Assembly: GCA_933228895.1 (NCBI GenBank)
Contig: OW121852.1
Span: 57,392,872 to 57,456,871 of the forward strand
Length of the DNA: 64,000 nt
Reading direction: 5' to 3'
Source of the DNA: Platycnemis pennipes
Lineage: Eukaryota > Arthropoda > Insecta > Odonata > Platycnemididae
Part shown: piece after piece, positions 13,385 through 25,500 of the stretch
Layout of the letters: each line of letters starts with the position of its first letter
Position numbering within the stretch: the first letter of the stretch is position 1
The notes under the pieces: generated by a model
The model's input: only the letters and a program-made list of their open reading frames with translations
Told to the model about the DNA's origin: nothing
The model's database searches: none
Made by a program: the position numbers and the translations under genes

Positions 13385-13960
13385 TAAATGGGGTCGGTGT
13401 TTCCCATCTTCAATGTTCTTCTCCATCCATCACGATCTAGGATTTCCTCTGTATCCCATCCTTTCTCAATCAATTTTATGCGTACTTTGTTCACTTCAGC
13501 TGTGGTCTCCCTCTTTTTCTCTTTTCTGACGCATCAAAATCGCGTATTCCTAATTTCTTCACTCAGCATGCCCAAACCACGTCAGCCTTCTTTCCTCCAT
13601 TTTTTTACTTATAGGTTCCACATTAACCGATCCTCTGATATAGTCGTTCCTAACTCTATTCCAATCTCGTCTCTCCGTCCATCCACCTCAACATTCGCAT
13701 TTCAGCTACATCTAACTTCCTCTCTTGCATGTTTGTGATCGGCCTTCTCTTCATGTATCATTGTAGATCTTACTATCTTCCTGTAAATCTTGCCCTTCAT
13801 CTTACAGCTCACCTCTCAACCGCACAATATCTCATTCATTTCCTTCCAATTTCTCCATCCGCGCTGGATTATAATACTGTTCTCTGCCTCTTTAGCCCTC
13901 CATCTCTTTCTATAATTGAAACAAAGAACTATTTAAACTTTACCTCTGATGGCAATATTT
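13385..13960 (-). mobile_element. Degenerate non-LTR retrotransposon, antisense
   Basis: The minus strand reads VAEMRMLRWMDGETRLE, then a shifted frame with GKIYRKIV upstream and REKGRPQLK downstream. This is the C-terminal region downstream of reverse transcriptase in RTE-type elements (LYG-E-W, VAEMRMLRWMCG, R-RGRP). It carries several stops and frame breaks and is a dead copy. A hAT-like element begins immediately to its right. Confidence 0.7.
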
Positions 13961-13969
13961 CTTCCTGGA

Positions 13970-15234
13970 CATAGTTGGGATTAACGATTTAAAGAATTAG
14001 CGATTAAAATTAATCGTTAAAAATTTGGTTAACTATTTAATTCAATCGTTACTTTTTAGAAGAGCTAACTTTTATCTTTTATTCGTAAAAATTATGCATT
14101 AGCTGATACAAAACTAACTTCAGTTAATTTTTTCATTAATTTTTGACGAATGTCGACCTGTCCGAATTTGGGCACAAAGGTTGCCCAACAGACAAATGGG
14201 AAAATAAAAAGGTATCTAAGAATGCAAGGGTAGTTGTGCAAGAGTGCAATGAATAGGCCCAGACCGCCCAGACGAATACATCCAAACAAAAGCGGGGCTG
14301 AGGGGAGTGACCGCCAAAGCTTCGGAACGCACCCTCAGACGAGAAAACACGAAACCACGCGAAGAAAATGTCCTGGAGGGCTCGTATGTCTTACTAGGTA
14401 ACATCATGTCGTGAATACTACAAAGTTGAAGCCGAGAAAGAAGGGTCATCTAAAAACCTATTAAGGATAACCTCCCGAGTGGGAGGGGTTCATTCAAACT
14501 AACGTATATGTTACAATGAGCCAGTTTACATCAAGGTCCGTCTATACCGGACCTTGGTCTACGTATGCCTTACTTGGCGACATTGCTTCGTCAATACATC
14601 AGCCCCCAGTGAATCGCGAGAAAAGGTGCGTAGGCACAACCTCAGCATCTACTGTAAATCTACATTACTGAGACGTTTCCACTGAAATTTGACAAGGATG
14701 AAGGGACACTTCACATCGAAATGTGGATATCGATGTCAAAAATTAACCTTAAAGCACTTTCTACCGCTCAGAAAATCTTTGGCGGCAAATTACAGACGCA
14801 CCATGGCTCGTTAGAAAGTCTTAAATTCACGACAACTTAAAAATCCCGGAATTGGAGCTCCACCTCAGAAAAATCACCGAATCCTTCCAGAGGACACTAG
14901 GTAACCTGACCAACAACACTCTGGACACTAAATGGAATTACAACGAAAATACCCAATTTAAATATTTTTAAACAAATGGATACCGATGGAAGAAACCACA
15001 ATGACATATTTCAGTGTTCGCCTTGTTCGTCAAAACAAAAAATCATCAAGGCCTCCATTACCACAGCATCCAATTTGCCAAGGTAACTTTTAACGTAAAA
15101 GTTGCTTTTTTTAACTTTAACTTTAATCAGTTACTTTTTCAGAAAAGTAACTTTTAACTTTAACTAGTTACTTTTTACAGAGATTAAATTTAACTTTAAT
15201 CAGTTAATTTTTTTTGGTCACTTTCCCAACTATG
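13970..15234. mobile_element. hAT-like DNA transposon, non-autonomous
   Basis: The ends are inverted: CATAGTTGGGA at 13970-13980 and TCCCAACTATG at 15224-15234. The element is flanked by a perfect 8-bp duplication TTCCTGGA (13962-13969 and 15235-15242), the hAT signature length. Subterminal sequences are AT-rich with repeated GTTACTTTTT and TAACTTTAACTTTAA blocks, likely transposase-binding repeats. No transposase is seen in 1,265 bp, so it depends on a partner. Confidence 0.8.
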
Positions 15235-15334
15235 TTCCTGGAGTTTTACTCTCCTATAATTATCTCCGAACATGCGTAGGGAATAGGTACATACTAATAG
15301 TACGCCTCTATATGAAATTACTATTAATAATTTG

Positions 15335-15846
15335 ATTCATCATCATCGTCAGTCAATAATCCTTAGATTGGTTTGACGTAGGTCTCCACTCCATTTCCTA
15401 TCAGCTAACCTCTTCATTTTTACGTAATCCTTCTCTTTCACGTCCATCACTACTTTCTCTATATATCTCGCTCAAGACTTTCCTTTGCCATTCTTCTCGT
15501 TCACTTTATCCTCGACGATTGTATTCATCATGTCTCAATATATGGCTAATTAATTGTCCCATCTTTTTTTCAAAGTTTTCATTAGACCTCTCTTTTCTCC
15601 CATTCTTCTCAAGATGTCTTCGTTTGTCACTTGGTCGATCCATTTGGCCTTCATCATTTTTCTGTAGCACCACATTTCTCATGTTTCCACCCTTGACTTC
15701 TCTGCTGATGTCATTGTCCATTCCTCACTTCCATAAAAAAACATGTTCCAGATGTTCTGATGCATTGTTTCCTTACTTCTATGTTTGTGTTTCCAGCTGT
15801 AAATAGATTCTTCTTTTGGTAGGATTTCCTCTTTTCCTGGGCTAGT
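15335..15846 (-). mobile_element. Non-LTR retrotransposon 3' end, minus copy
   Basis: Reverse complement of the plus copy at about 16381-16890, with many substitutions. The minus strand includes KWIDQVTNED and the tail CAAACCAATC-AAGGAT followed by a GATGATGATGA microsatellite, typical of RTE-like 3' ends. It is truncated on its 5' side at the 11-bp palindrome at 15836-15863, where the plus copy begins. Confidence 0.8.
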
Positions 15847-15863
15847 CTACTGACTAGCCCAGG
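15836..15863. repeat. Junction palindrome between two LINE copies
   Basis: CCTGGGCTAGT (15836-15846) and ACTAGCCCAGG (15853-15863) are perfect inverted repeats with a 6-bp loop. The junction lies exactly where the antisense and sense retrotransposon copies meet. Confidence 0.9.
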
Positions 15864-16890
15864 TGCTCTCAATGCTTGATATTCTAAAAGGAATTGGAGT
15901 TTCCTACAATGATCGAAGAATTATCCACAGTTTGTATAAAAACCAAGTAGCTATGATTAAATCTGGACCCAGCTGTGAAGAAGCAAGAATAAGGAAAGGA
16001 GTGAGACAAGGCTGTGCACTGTCTCCCGTAATTTTTAATGTTTACATTGAGAGAGCCATCAATGAAGCCAAGGAGAAGTGTTCTGGAGTGGACATCCACG
16101 GAGAAAGAATCAGCATGCTACGATTCGCTGATGACATAGCTCTCATAGCAGAGACAGAGAAGGAGCTGAATAAGATGCTAACAACCATGGAAAGGGCAAT
16201 GACCAGACATCAGCTGAAGATCAATAAGAAGAAAACTAAGATATTGGTGTGCAGCAAAGAGAAGAGGCCAAAACCAATGTTAAACTAGGAAAACAGAAAC
16301 TGGAAGAGGTGAAAGAGTTCTGTTACCTGGGAAGCAGAGTAACCAACGATGGACGAAGCAAAAAAGAAATAGTGAGTAGAATAGCCCAGGCAAAGAGGGC
16401 ATTCTATCAAAAGAAGAATCTACTTACAGCTGGAAATACAAGCTTGGAAGTAAGGGAGCAATTCATCAAAACGTATATCTGGAGCATGTTCCTTTACGGC
16501 AGTGAGGCATGGACGATGACAGCAGCGGAGAAGAAAAGGGTGGAAGCATTCGAAATATGGTGCTATCGAAGAATGATGAAGATAAAATGGATCGACCGAG
16601 TGACAAATGAAGAAGTCCTAAGAAGAGTGGGAGAAAAGAGAAGTCTGCTGAAAACTATAAAAAGAAGACGGGACAACCTAATCGGCCATATCTTAAGACA
16701 CGATGGCCTGATGAAGACAATCGTCGAGGGAAAAGTGAACGGGAAAAATGGAAGAGGCAGGCCTCGTATGAGTTACATGGAGCAGGTCGTAAAGGACGTG
16801 AAAGAGAGGAACTACGTTGGTATGAATAGGTTGGCCGATAGAAGAATCGAGTGGAGGGCTGCGTCAAACCAATCCTAGGATTGTTGACCC
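15853..16890 (+). pseudogene. Reverse transcriptase (non-LTR), truncated and frameshifted
   Basis: The plus strand 15863-16288 encodes the middle of a non-LTR reverse transcriptase: VRQGCALSPVIFNVYIE, then LRFADDIALIAE, carrying the catalytic FADD box, then a INKKKTKILVCSKE thumb. A frame change near 16260-16288 moves the continuation to another frame (16249-16878): YLGSRVTNDGRSKKEI, LYGSEAW, KIKWIDRVTNEEVLRRVGEK, RRDNLIGHILRHD and GRGRPRMSYMEQV. The tail is CAAACCAATCCTAGGAT plus TGATGATGA. The 5' endonuclease and palm start are missing. It resembles the RTE-like endonuclease/reverse transcriptase group, clade unproven. It cannot encode an active protein as it stands. Confidence 0.88.
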
Positions 16891-19190
16891 TTGATGATGA
16901 GTCTACTGACTATTTCTTCCCTACTTCGTTCATCGCTGATTACTCGGCTTCCCAAGTAACAATACTATTACACCTCAATTTTTGGTTTTCATACTGTAAC
17001 ATTTGTATTGACCTCTTCTCTCCTGCTGCATACCAATATCTTAGTTTTATTTTTAATGATATTCAGGTGATATCGGGTAATTGTCCTTTCCATGATTAGT
17101 AGTCTTCTTCAAATCCCTCTTTGTCATCGCTATGACTGATATGTCTTCGGTGAATCGCAGCACATTAATCTCCCCCCGAAGATATTCACTTCTGAAGCCT
17201 TCTCTTGTTTTTATGGCTTCCTCGACTTAAACATTAAAAAGATTACAAATATGGTTCTTTCGCCTCTATAAGTAAATTATCTCTTTCATTATTAATGGAG
17301 TTTGACCTTCAAATGCTTGTGCAATCGCCAAAACACTTTTATTGGTATCAGTTTTCGGCACAATCGCCCACCTAGCTGTGCACTTACAAGCAAGTTGCCG
17401 TCAGAAGACATACCGTATACATTTTTAAGGCACAATAACAGAAGTTCAACTGAAATTATACGTTGTCAAAATCATTTTCTGCGAAGCAAAAAATAGAAAA
17501 AATATTTAAATTTCCGTATTCAATTCTTAAATTTAAAATTTTTTTAGCAACTGTCAGAATATATTTGTCACCCTCGTGAATTTCGAAGAAAAACGTAATT
17601 TTGAGCTTAAACTTCTTTGTAACTTCTTCTCAACTCAGCTACTGTGCTACCCGGTGAGTGTCAATAACTCTTTCTTCGCAACAGTGTCATAAGCAATCCT
17701 TTGCCTGCTAAGGCCTCGTGCCAGTTGTAATATGCTCTGCGATATACGTTTGTAACTTTTTGTTTGAAGACGTCGCGGAGATACAAAAGACGCTGCACGT
17801 CGTCGGCCAAAGTTCACTTGTGGCGACAGACAACGATTCCCAGTGGAAGAGAAAAGAAATAATGGCTTCGAGTGGAAGATCTTATCAAATCATCAGAGAA
17901 ACGGAAATGTTTTGTGCCCACAGAGAATCCTTAATGTTCTTTATTTTTGCACAGGAATTCTTCTCGTTGCCTTAACACCAATATATGATTTGTTGTGATG
18001 AAAATAATGATACTCTAGCTCTATTTAAAACCGTCGACCTCCGAAGTATTGTTTCCTATTTTGTTTTATGATGCGTAACATCGAAGCCATGGTCGTGTGA
18101 ACCAGAATAAAATATAAAATATTTTGTGAACTTGCAGTATTTCTTTTGCTCTCATAATTTAAAAAAAAGCTGAGCATGTCTTATAAAAATAAATAATGTC
18201 TGATTTGCCATAAAAAGGATAAATCAATTCATAATACTTATGATCTTTAATTTTACCGCAGTCAAATATTTTGTATGCAAAAATCATCCCAAAGTTTCGC
18301 TTTAGCTCACCACTTATATAACGTATATAAACCATCAAAGCCCGCCGATACTAGTGTGTCCCTTATCTTTGGTATGTGCTCGAAAACCATTTTGATCTCA
18401 GAAAAAAGAACCCTTTTCCTTGGCTTCCAGATTTCGATAACCGCAATTGCGAAACCCTCATGAATGTTTAACTATGAAATGTTCCACCGTCTCACAGTTG
18501 TTTTGACCGAAAATCTCGGAATTTCATTATTTGTCCGAGCTAGAGGCACTCCAGGAATTTGCTTTCGCATAGATGTGCTTGACCCCACGGAAAAAAAATA
18601 CTAGGTAAGGCCTGAGAATCGTGTTCGAGAGCAATACGCGGTCGCGGAGAAGTGGGAGTGAGGTAGGAGCAATGGGGAAATAACCCTCTCCTCAAACTCA
18701 TAGGATTCGTTCACATCAGTCAGTTCACTTGCATCGACCCTTCCTTTTGAACCGCAAGCACTTTTTTTCCCTTCGACTGCATCAATTTTATTTATTTTGA
18801 TGATTCAGTGTGCTTTGTTGAATGAATATGACTGCCCGCAGCTTTTTGTACGGGATGTAAGCAGTTATTTTCGCAGCCTTCGTCTTTCGACTTGGAAAAT
18901 TGTGAGATCTTATATCCCATATCTCATATCATACTTATGCTTGCCGTTAGCTAGTTTCATCCTATATTCTTCGGCATATACCTAACCTTATTTATAACAG
19001 TATTTTTAGTGATACTAATGAATGAAAGTATCAAAATATTTTACTGTATTTTTGCAACCTTACATGATGCAAGACCTCGTATGTGTCAATGCTGACGTAT
19101 AACCTTTAAATGGCACCTTCTCTTACAAAGATTGTGAACTAAATGGCCGAGAAGAACCTTTAAAGCTCCTTTAATGGCCTAAAAAAGTAC
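16891..19190. other. No gene recognised
   Basis: AT-rich. The frame at 17718-17975 has no motif I recognise and no exon borders. No repeat structure was resolved. Confidence 0.5.
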
Positions 19191-19194
19191 GCCT

Positions 19195-19290
19195 TGGCAA
19201 CTTACTACCTGAAGCACGTAAATCAGGGGATCCGAGTTTAAATCCCGATAACGGAGGATGATTATTTTCCCTGTGGAAATCTCCCAATAG
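19195..19290 (+). repeat. Possible tRNA-SINE head
   Basis: GGATCCGAGTTTAAATCCC resembles a Pol III B box with its T-arm pairing (GGGAT and ATCCC). The upstream CTTGGCAACTTACTACC could be a decayed A box. The evidence is weak. Confidence 0.3.
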
Positions 19291-19544
19291 ACGTCTTCCC
19301 TTTTTAGGTCTTATTGTTAGATCTTTAGTCACCTTCACGTCCGTTCCTCTCGACGAATTTGTTTTACTTGGTAAGACATGAACTTGTCCTTAACATCGAA
19401 CCTTTCGGTATGTGTTGCAGTGTGCATGAATAAAAAATATTATCGAGTATTATATTTAATTTCTGCATTTCTCCATGATTTGAGGAATCGCGAGTTGTGA
19501 AGTTTTTGACGGTACGAACCCATTTAACATTTAGCAGTCCTCCA

Positions 19545-19712
19545 CTTGATTCTTATATCGGCCAACTTCTTCATACTGACGTAATGCCTCTCTTTTACAT
19601 CCTTCACAACCTGTTCCATGCATCTCATACGAGGCCTGCCTTTCCATTCTTCCCGTTCACTTTTCCCTCGACGATTGTCTTCATCAGGTCATCGTGTCTT
19701 AAGATATGGCAT
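19545..19712 (-). mobile_element. Third non-LTR 3' fragment, antisense
   Basis: The reverse complement matches the plus copy at about 16686-16860 at high identity, including the GGCCATATCTTAAGACACGA and CATCGTCGAGGGAAAAGTGAAC-type blocks and the box coding for GRPR. It is a shorter, 5'-truncated relative of the pair at 15335-16890. Confidence 0.8.
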
Positions 19713-20838
19713 TTTACTTTATCTCTCTAGTATTCTCCACCCTTTTCGCAGTCTATTTAAAAATCCTGTTTACCATCATCATCCTTCCTCAGAAATCCTC
19801 ATCCTTCCTCAGCCTGCAATATCAATCGCAACGATCATGGTGTTTAACAAGCATTTATTTCTACCTACTATTCTGGAAAGAATTTATAAACTACTAATTT
19901 GTCTCCAAGGTGCCGGGCTCGCATTTGCCGCTGGTGTTTCTCAATCATCCGGCGTTAATAAGCCCCCATTATGACAGGTGGAAACAAACTGTTGCACCTT
20001 TGTATTGATATTGGGAATAAATCTACGGTGAAAATGTTTCGAAGAGTCTGAAGGAATAATAAGTGGTGAGTTCATGCTTATATCGATTTCCTTTGAAAAA
20101 TAAAATTCTACTGAAATTTTGGCCATTTTGAATCTCGAAAGATTTACTTTGCTCAAAATTTTTATATTGACTTTGACACAAAAAAACGCTATCAGGTGTG
20201 CCTTGAATTCGGGTTCATTTAAAGTGGGATACCAGAGAAACCGAAAATGAAACTCATATTGGACTTGTGAATTAATTTCACTCAATTTCATATTATTTAT
20301 TGCGTTGACACTTATCGTGGACATTGCTTCTATTCTTCACTGGAGTCTAATATAAAATTCAGTAATAAATATCTTGCGCCGAGTCTGATATTTTTACCTA
20401 AGAATTGCTGTTAATTTAATAAAATAATCAATATTATTTATCGATCCAGGAAACATTAATAAGAACTTTTTGATGGGTTTCCATAGATTCAAGTAATAAA
20501 TATTTGCATCTACCGATGGGATTCTACACACACAGATCTCCATCACTAGACGCATGGATCACGGCTAGAATCTATTTTATCGCGTTTAAAGCAGACGGGG
20601 TTAAGTGTCTGGAACACGTTTGTACTAAACACAATTGTAACTAGGGCATACTATTGACTGGAAAGAAACCTTTGTTTCTCAAGCAGCACTTCCCCACTCG
20701 ACGCATTGTGAACTCTGCGAAAAAAAATCCCTTCTCTTCCAACTTCTTCGAAATAAGCAATTTCAGTCAAGATAAGAGTCCGTATTGAATGGAATCTCAA
20801 CTTCATCTATTGTTGCGTCGGTATAGGATCGGGCGTGT
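19713..20838. other. No gene recognised
   Basis: Contains an imperfect CATCCTTCCTCAG duplication near 19783-19812. A 127-codon minus frame (19941-20324) has noncoding-like composition. Confidence 0.5.
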
Positions 20839-20940
20839 TTAACTTTTAGCGAGGCCATCTTGGAATTTGTCACGCACATAAATGGCACTTCTAATTACTC
20901 TCTTCGCCATTGTAAAATCATTCCTTAGGGTTCGCATGTC
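20839..20940 (-). CDS. Candidate terminal exon of unknown gene
   Basis: On the minus strand a clean acceptor (TTTTGATTTCAG, rising from 20941) is followed by 33 codons and a TAA stop at 20839-20841. The peptide is charged: DMRTLRNDFTMAKRVIRSAI then YVRDKFQDGLAKS. It looks coding, but I do not recognise it. It lies downstream of the TMEM26-like exon on the same strand. Its open frame needs phase 0 while that exon ends in phase 2, and joining them directly gives an early stop. At least one more exon, or another gene, is therefore needed. Confidence 0.35.
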   Translation of the reverse strand, partial: DMRTLRNDFTMAKRVIRSAIYVRDKFQDGLAKS

Positions 20941-21276
20941 CTGAAATCAAAACACAATGAAATATGGCATGTAAGACAAGGAATCCACAACGATCTGTTG
21001 CGGATTTCTTTCTTCTTTGTGACAACATAACGTCGCGATGGATGTATTAACAAGTCTACCTTTAGTGATCAATGGGTACCAACGATGCCGAATGAAATGG
21101 GTCGAATGTTTGATGTTTGAATTAATTCAGGCTCAGCTTTCGCGGGAATGACGCGAGTCGCATTCGTAAAAGGATGGAAGAAATGATTTACCAGGGGGTG
21201 AGTGTTTAAAGGGCATGCTAATAAGAGCATTTTGGGTAAGCGGGAGAGAAGCAAAAGGACGATAGGTGTTATATAA

Positions 21277-21534
21277 CAGGGGTGTCTAAGATTTTTGATG
21301 CAGGGGGCATTTTAGCAGCGAAAGAATTGCCTTGAGTCTTAATTTAAAAAAAAAACATTGAATTTTAACACAAACGCTATATTTGATGAATAATAATGTA
21401 ATTTATTTCTTAACGGCTACTATACACACTACGGTGAATAGAGAAAGGACATCATTAAACTTTTACGTAAAAGCAAATAAAGTATTTGTGTTAATTTTTA
21501 TCTCTGACAATGAGTCGCCGGTTGGACACCTCTA
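21277..21534. mobile_element. Short hAT-like MITE
   Basis: The left end CAGGGGTGTCTAAGATTTTT and right end GTTGGACACCTCTA are inverted (CAGGGGTGTC.AA), a terminal sequence typical of hAT elements of the Charlie type. The body is 258 bp and noncoding. The 8-bp flanks (TTATATAA and ATATAGAA) match only partly, so the target duplication is decayed or offset. Confidence 0.55.
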
Positions 21535-21961
21535 ATATAGAATTAGTAGCCGAAGGTGCCCGTTAACAGTAGTTGAAGGTACTCGTTAGCAATGGGAGAG
21601 ATAAGAAGTAAAAATACACACAATATTATGGGAATGGGAATGTTTTCACACATGGGAATAGTTTTCGCGGGCCTTTCAGAGTGCTAGAAACTCAATGCTA
21701 TTTACGTCTCTAGGACGAACCATTTCCTAGTTAGAGACGGGGACGGACTGACAGCGGACGGACGTTGCGATGGACGGACAAGAAACAACATGTGCCAATT
21801 ATTATTATTGCAGATAAACAGATAGGATAGAGGTACGAGGAATGCGGGACGAAAGAAAGGCATTATCTGAAAGACGAATTGCGGGGGAAGACTTTTTAAG
21901 TCCATCTAAACCTACCTTGACCGGAAGAACACTATACGTTATGATAACAATAATCACTTAC

Positions 21962-22155
21962 CATTTCCACTCCTGGTTCCTCTTGACGGTTAGCGTGAAT
22001 AGGCCCTCGAAGAACAAAAGGATTATGGGCACCGACAAGTACCACAACAGCGGCTCCCTCCTCCTGGCCACGGCCTGCCAAATGGCCAGAAGCCCATGGG
22101 CGGCGAACACCAAACGGGTGACCACCGCCTTCACCGTGGCCACAATTTTTGCCAT
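21962..22155 (-). CDS. TMEM26: TMEM26-like protein, first coding exon
   Basis: Reading the minus strand from the ATG at 22155, the exon encodes 64 codons plus two bases and ends at a strong GTAAGT donor (21956-21961). The peptide starts MAKIVATVKAVVTRLVFAAH, contains a hydrophobic LWYLSVPIILLFFEGLFTL segment and ends KRNQEWKW. This follows vertebrate TMEM26 exon 1 closely: LATRLLFLLHSLVGVWR, a transmembrane LLFLETALTLK segment, then KRGRGYKW. TMEM26 is a multi-pass membrane protein of unclear biochemical role. I found no downstream exons in 1-21,955, so the gene may run off the left edge through a long intron. The plus-strand frame over the same bases (21842-22240) is a shadow. Confidence 0.8.
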
Positions 22156-22350
22156 TGCCCCCTATCGGTGTGGCGTCCACCTCTCCTTGGTCACACTGCG
22201 AGAAAATGTCAAACATTTGCACGCGTTAGAGGGACAGTAAGTCGGGTACTCATTTGGAGGAATTGAACAGTTGAACTGTCCTTGACCTGCGTATATCCGT
22301 TGTGACTACCACCTTAGATTTCGAAAAGCAGTAGCACTGGAATTAGGATT

Positions 22351-22509
22351 CAAGGTGCTTCAACTGCTTAGATTATATCGCACCGTCTAACCTAACTTAA
22401 TCTTATGCCTAATACTAATATAAACGCAGCACTGGGGTCTCAGAGAGATTCGAACCCGCGATCTTTGGGTAGTCCAGCCAGAACGTTACCGACCTGACTG
22501 TCGCGGACC
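22351..22509 (-). repeat. tRNA-derived SINE, antisense
   Basis: On the minus strand, CAGTCAGGTCGGTAACG (A-box-like) is followed by CGCGGGTTCGAATCTCTC, an excellent B box (complement of 22445-22457). A unique body follows, with GGTTAGACGGTGCGATATAA. A second, degenerate copy lies at 12271-12436, so this is a family and not a tRNA gene. Confidence 0.7.
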
Positions 22510-25500
22510 GAAGAACTCTCGAAAAACCCAGGTATTCGAGCTTTCTACGGTAATGCAAAAAAAAACTATTTTATTTCAAAGTCAAATTTTCATTCAAAAA
22601 TCTATTAATGTTGAAATAAGATAATCTAGCGGGAAAAGTTCTTCGTAGAATTATTGGATTTTCAATCAACCGATCAGACCAACTTTTATGTCGATTCTAT
22701 TACATTTGAAGTCATACTAATATCGTATTTCTTTACTTTCAATTACGGTAGAGGAGGAATGTTTCTGGAAGAGTGTAGAGAAAGCTGGCGCCGATATTTG
22801 CGTAGTATACATCTATGGAGTACACTGAAAGCCAACCGTGGGTGCTTGGCAGGGGATGAACGATAACTACGTACACGTAAATAATCGGTTCAGCACTTAT
22901 CAATTTGAGAAACGTGTTAGTTATGCACAAAAAAAGACACGTAGAGCTAAATTATTAGTATCTATGTAGGAATATAATAATCATTAATTGGTGAGTCATT
23001 TGCTAAAATATATGTATTGATTTATAATTCCCACTAGGCGCGGAAGTATGAAGTTCAACTTGGGCTAGTAGAGTTACACCTTTTTCAGATGCAGTTGACT
23101 AGTGGTTCCCAACATTTTAGATCCTGAGTTTCACTTCTCATTTTCAGTAGAACTAAGTCCCACCTAGAGAAAAGGAGAATTTATATTTTTTTGACTTTTC
23201 GCTCGTTTGTAATTTAATACGTATGTGCATTTCATACGCACGAATTAACAATATCCCCGCAGAAATTAAGTACGGGAAGCGTGCCGACTTGAGTCCCACT
23301 AATGAGATGCGTCCCACCGATTTGGAAACACTGCCACACTCTACTCTGCCTGAATCAAACCAAGCTATTCAGATGCGCTATTGTTTATTTTAATCTCTTA
23401 TTGTTCAAGGGAAAAAAGACATTATAAATACAGCCTTTCTTTCTAATCACACAATTATCATAACGACCTTTCACCAATATCGACGATCTCCTTTGCGCAC
23501 GTTCTAAAGCATTGATCAACCCAACCGCGTCCGGATCCTATTTACTCGCGGCATATTAAAATTGAGTTCGGATTATGTTAAAGTAAAAATCATTCTCTTA
23601 TGTCTCCTACTCTTAACGAAAGGTGCCAAGTTTCCAGAATTTAATTAATACAGTTAGCGCTGATGACTTCTTAAGAAGTCCTGCTGTAGGTAATCCCGTC
23701 CGTGGCGGGTGACTTATTAACGAGTCACACGTTCCGTAACAGTTCTTTGTTTGAAAATTTGATTTGGCACTCGCAAGTGTCATAATAAAATTGATCAGCG
23801 CTGTCCCATCCAACGGCCAGTGTACTTTTCTTGAAATGCTCGTAACACATCACGCAATCGGCATTGTCTTATCACTGAAAAATCTTTGTCGAGATTTAAA
23901 CCCTCGGGGCAGTACTCAAATGTCCGCCACAATCAGCCCGATCTCACAATTTCTAGTCCCCACCGTCGAAACTGCTCCATCTTAGGCTAGTGGTGTACAG
24001 CCATGATTTGCCAGCCAGCCAGTGAACAGCCAGCCTCTCTCGGTGATACGAATTAGTTTTACATTTCCGGTGAAATTCATTGCGCAACCCATTTGCGCAA
24101 AATATTTTTTTGTTCAGTAGTGCAAGCCCACACATGACGATGACGATTCTGCAGCGAAATCGGATACCATAGCGATGACATTTTCATTTAGGACCAATTT
24201 TTTCGATATCATAAATAAAATCGAGATGCACGTATTTTCCCCTCATTCACAATCCTCTCCATGAATAATATTAACTTGCCAGTGAATTAAAAAATGGAAT
24301 AACCGTAGATCCTGAAGATCCAAACCAGAAAAAAAATCCACAAGTTCAATTGGTTAGTAAACCTTTTGCAATTCAAGTTTACTTCAAAATGGAGCTTTCA
24401 CGAGAAAGTCCAGCTCTTATGAAATAATACGTGATTTCAAAGTCATTTTTTCAGTACACCTCAAAATTAACCTTTGGACGAAATTGCGAGAGTGAGGAAC
24501 GAATCCAAAGTTGATCAACGTACCATGTTGAAAATATTTTATTGATGCAATGAAATGGCACTAAAATAAGTAGTGCACGAAAAGAAGAATGGGAAATTAT
24601 TTCCAATTAACCATGTAGGTTTGAACCCCCAAACAATGAAATATTATTTTACTTCGGGTCAACTCCCTTGTTAAATTAAATATCAAAACGTGAGGCTCAT
24701 CGAATGTATACGACACTGCGCGTAGTAATGGATAGCGGAATAGATTGACTACTTACGGCTACGTTTACCGCAGGGAAATCCTCTTCTTGCTTTCGGGTGC
24801 TAATCGGAATAGCTGCGGCATTGCACTGTGCAGATAGGGGATTCTTCCACATTTTAATCGAATGGTTCGTTTCAAATCTTCTCGGGTGGAAAGGCATTAG
24901 TCACGTGATCGCTTTCCGCGCATCCACGCAGCGGAGTGGACCGGTCCATTTTCGACCTCAGGCATAAATATTTTGATTTTTTTCTCTCTTTCCTCCACGA
25001 CTTCCTTGAATTCATTTGGATCGATCACTCCAAACGTAAGTTTTTTCAAAACTCAAGACACCAGAAAATGTTTCGTAAACTGTATTTATATGGTTAGAAT
25101 CTTTACTTGCCGATTGGCAATAACGTGGAGAACTACTTTAATTTACTTGCATTGATGAATTCCTTGCATTATTATTTCGAATGTTGAATGTGTAGCCCAT
25201 TGGTTACCTCCATATGAAAATAGTTTTACTTATGAATCTGGCTTTTCGTTAGTTAAGGGAAATAATAATATTAGCATTAAAGAAAAAAAATGTTTTTGGC
25301 TGACAAATGCGATGTAAAAAATATCCTGGCCAGTGATTAAACGACATATTTACTTTAACCCAAGATAGAAGGAACCAAATATGAGAAAATGGTAGCTTGA
25401 CATTATACGATTCATTATAATTGTTTCAAATAATAATATTCTGATTCGTTATGAAATGGCCATAGTTACGAGGATTATCGTTGCCAGGTTTATGATCGCA

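Noticed and set aside
21842..22240. 132-codon plus-strand open frame
   Set aside because: It overlaps the TMEM26-like exon on the other strand, which has a family match and a strong donor. The plus frame is its shadow.
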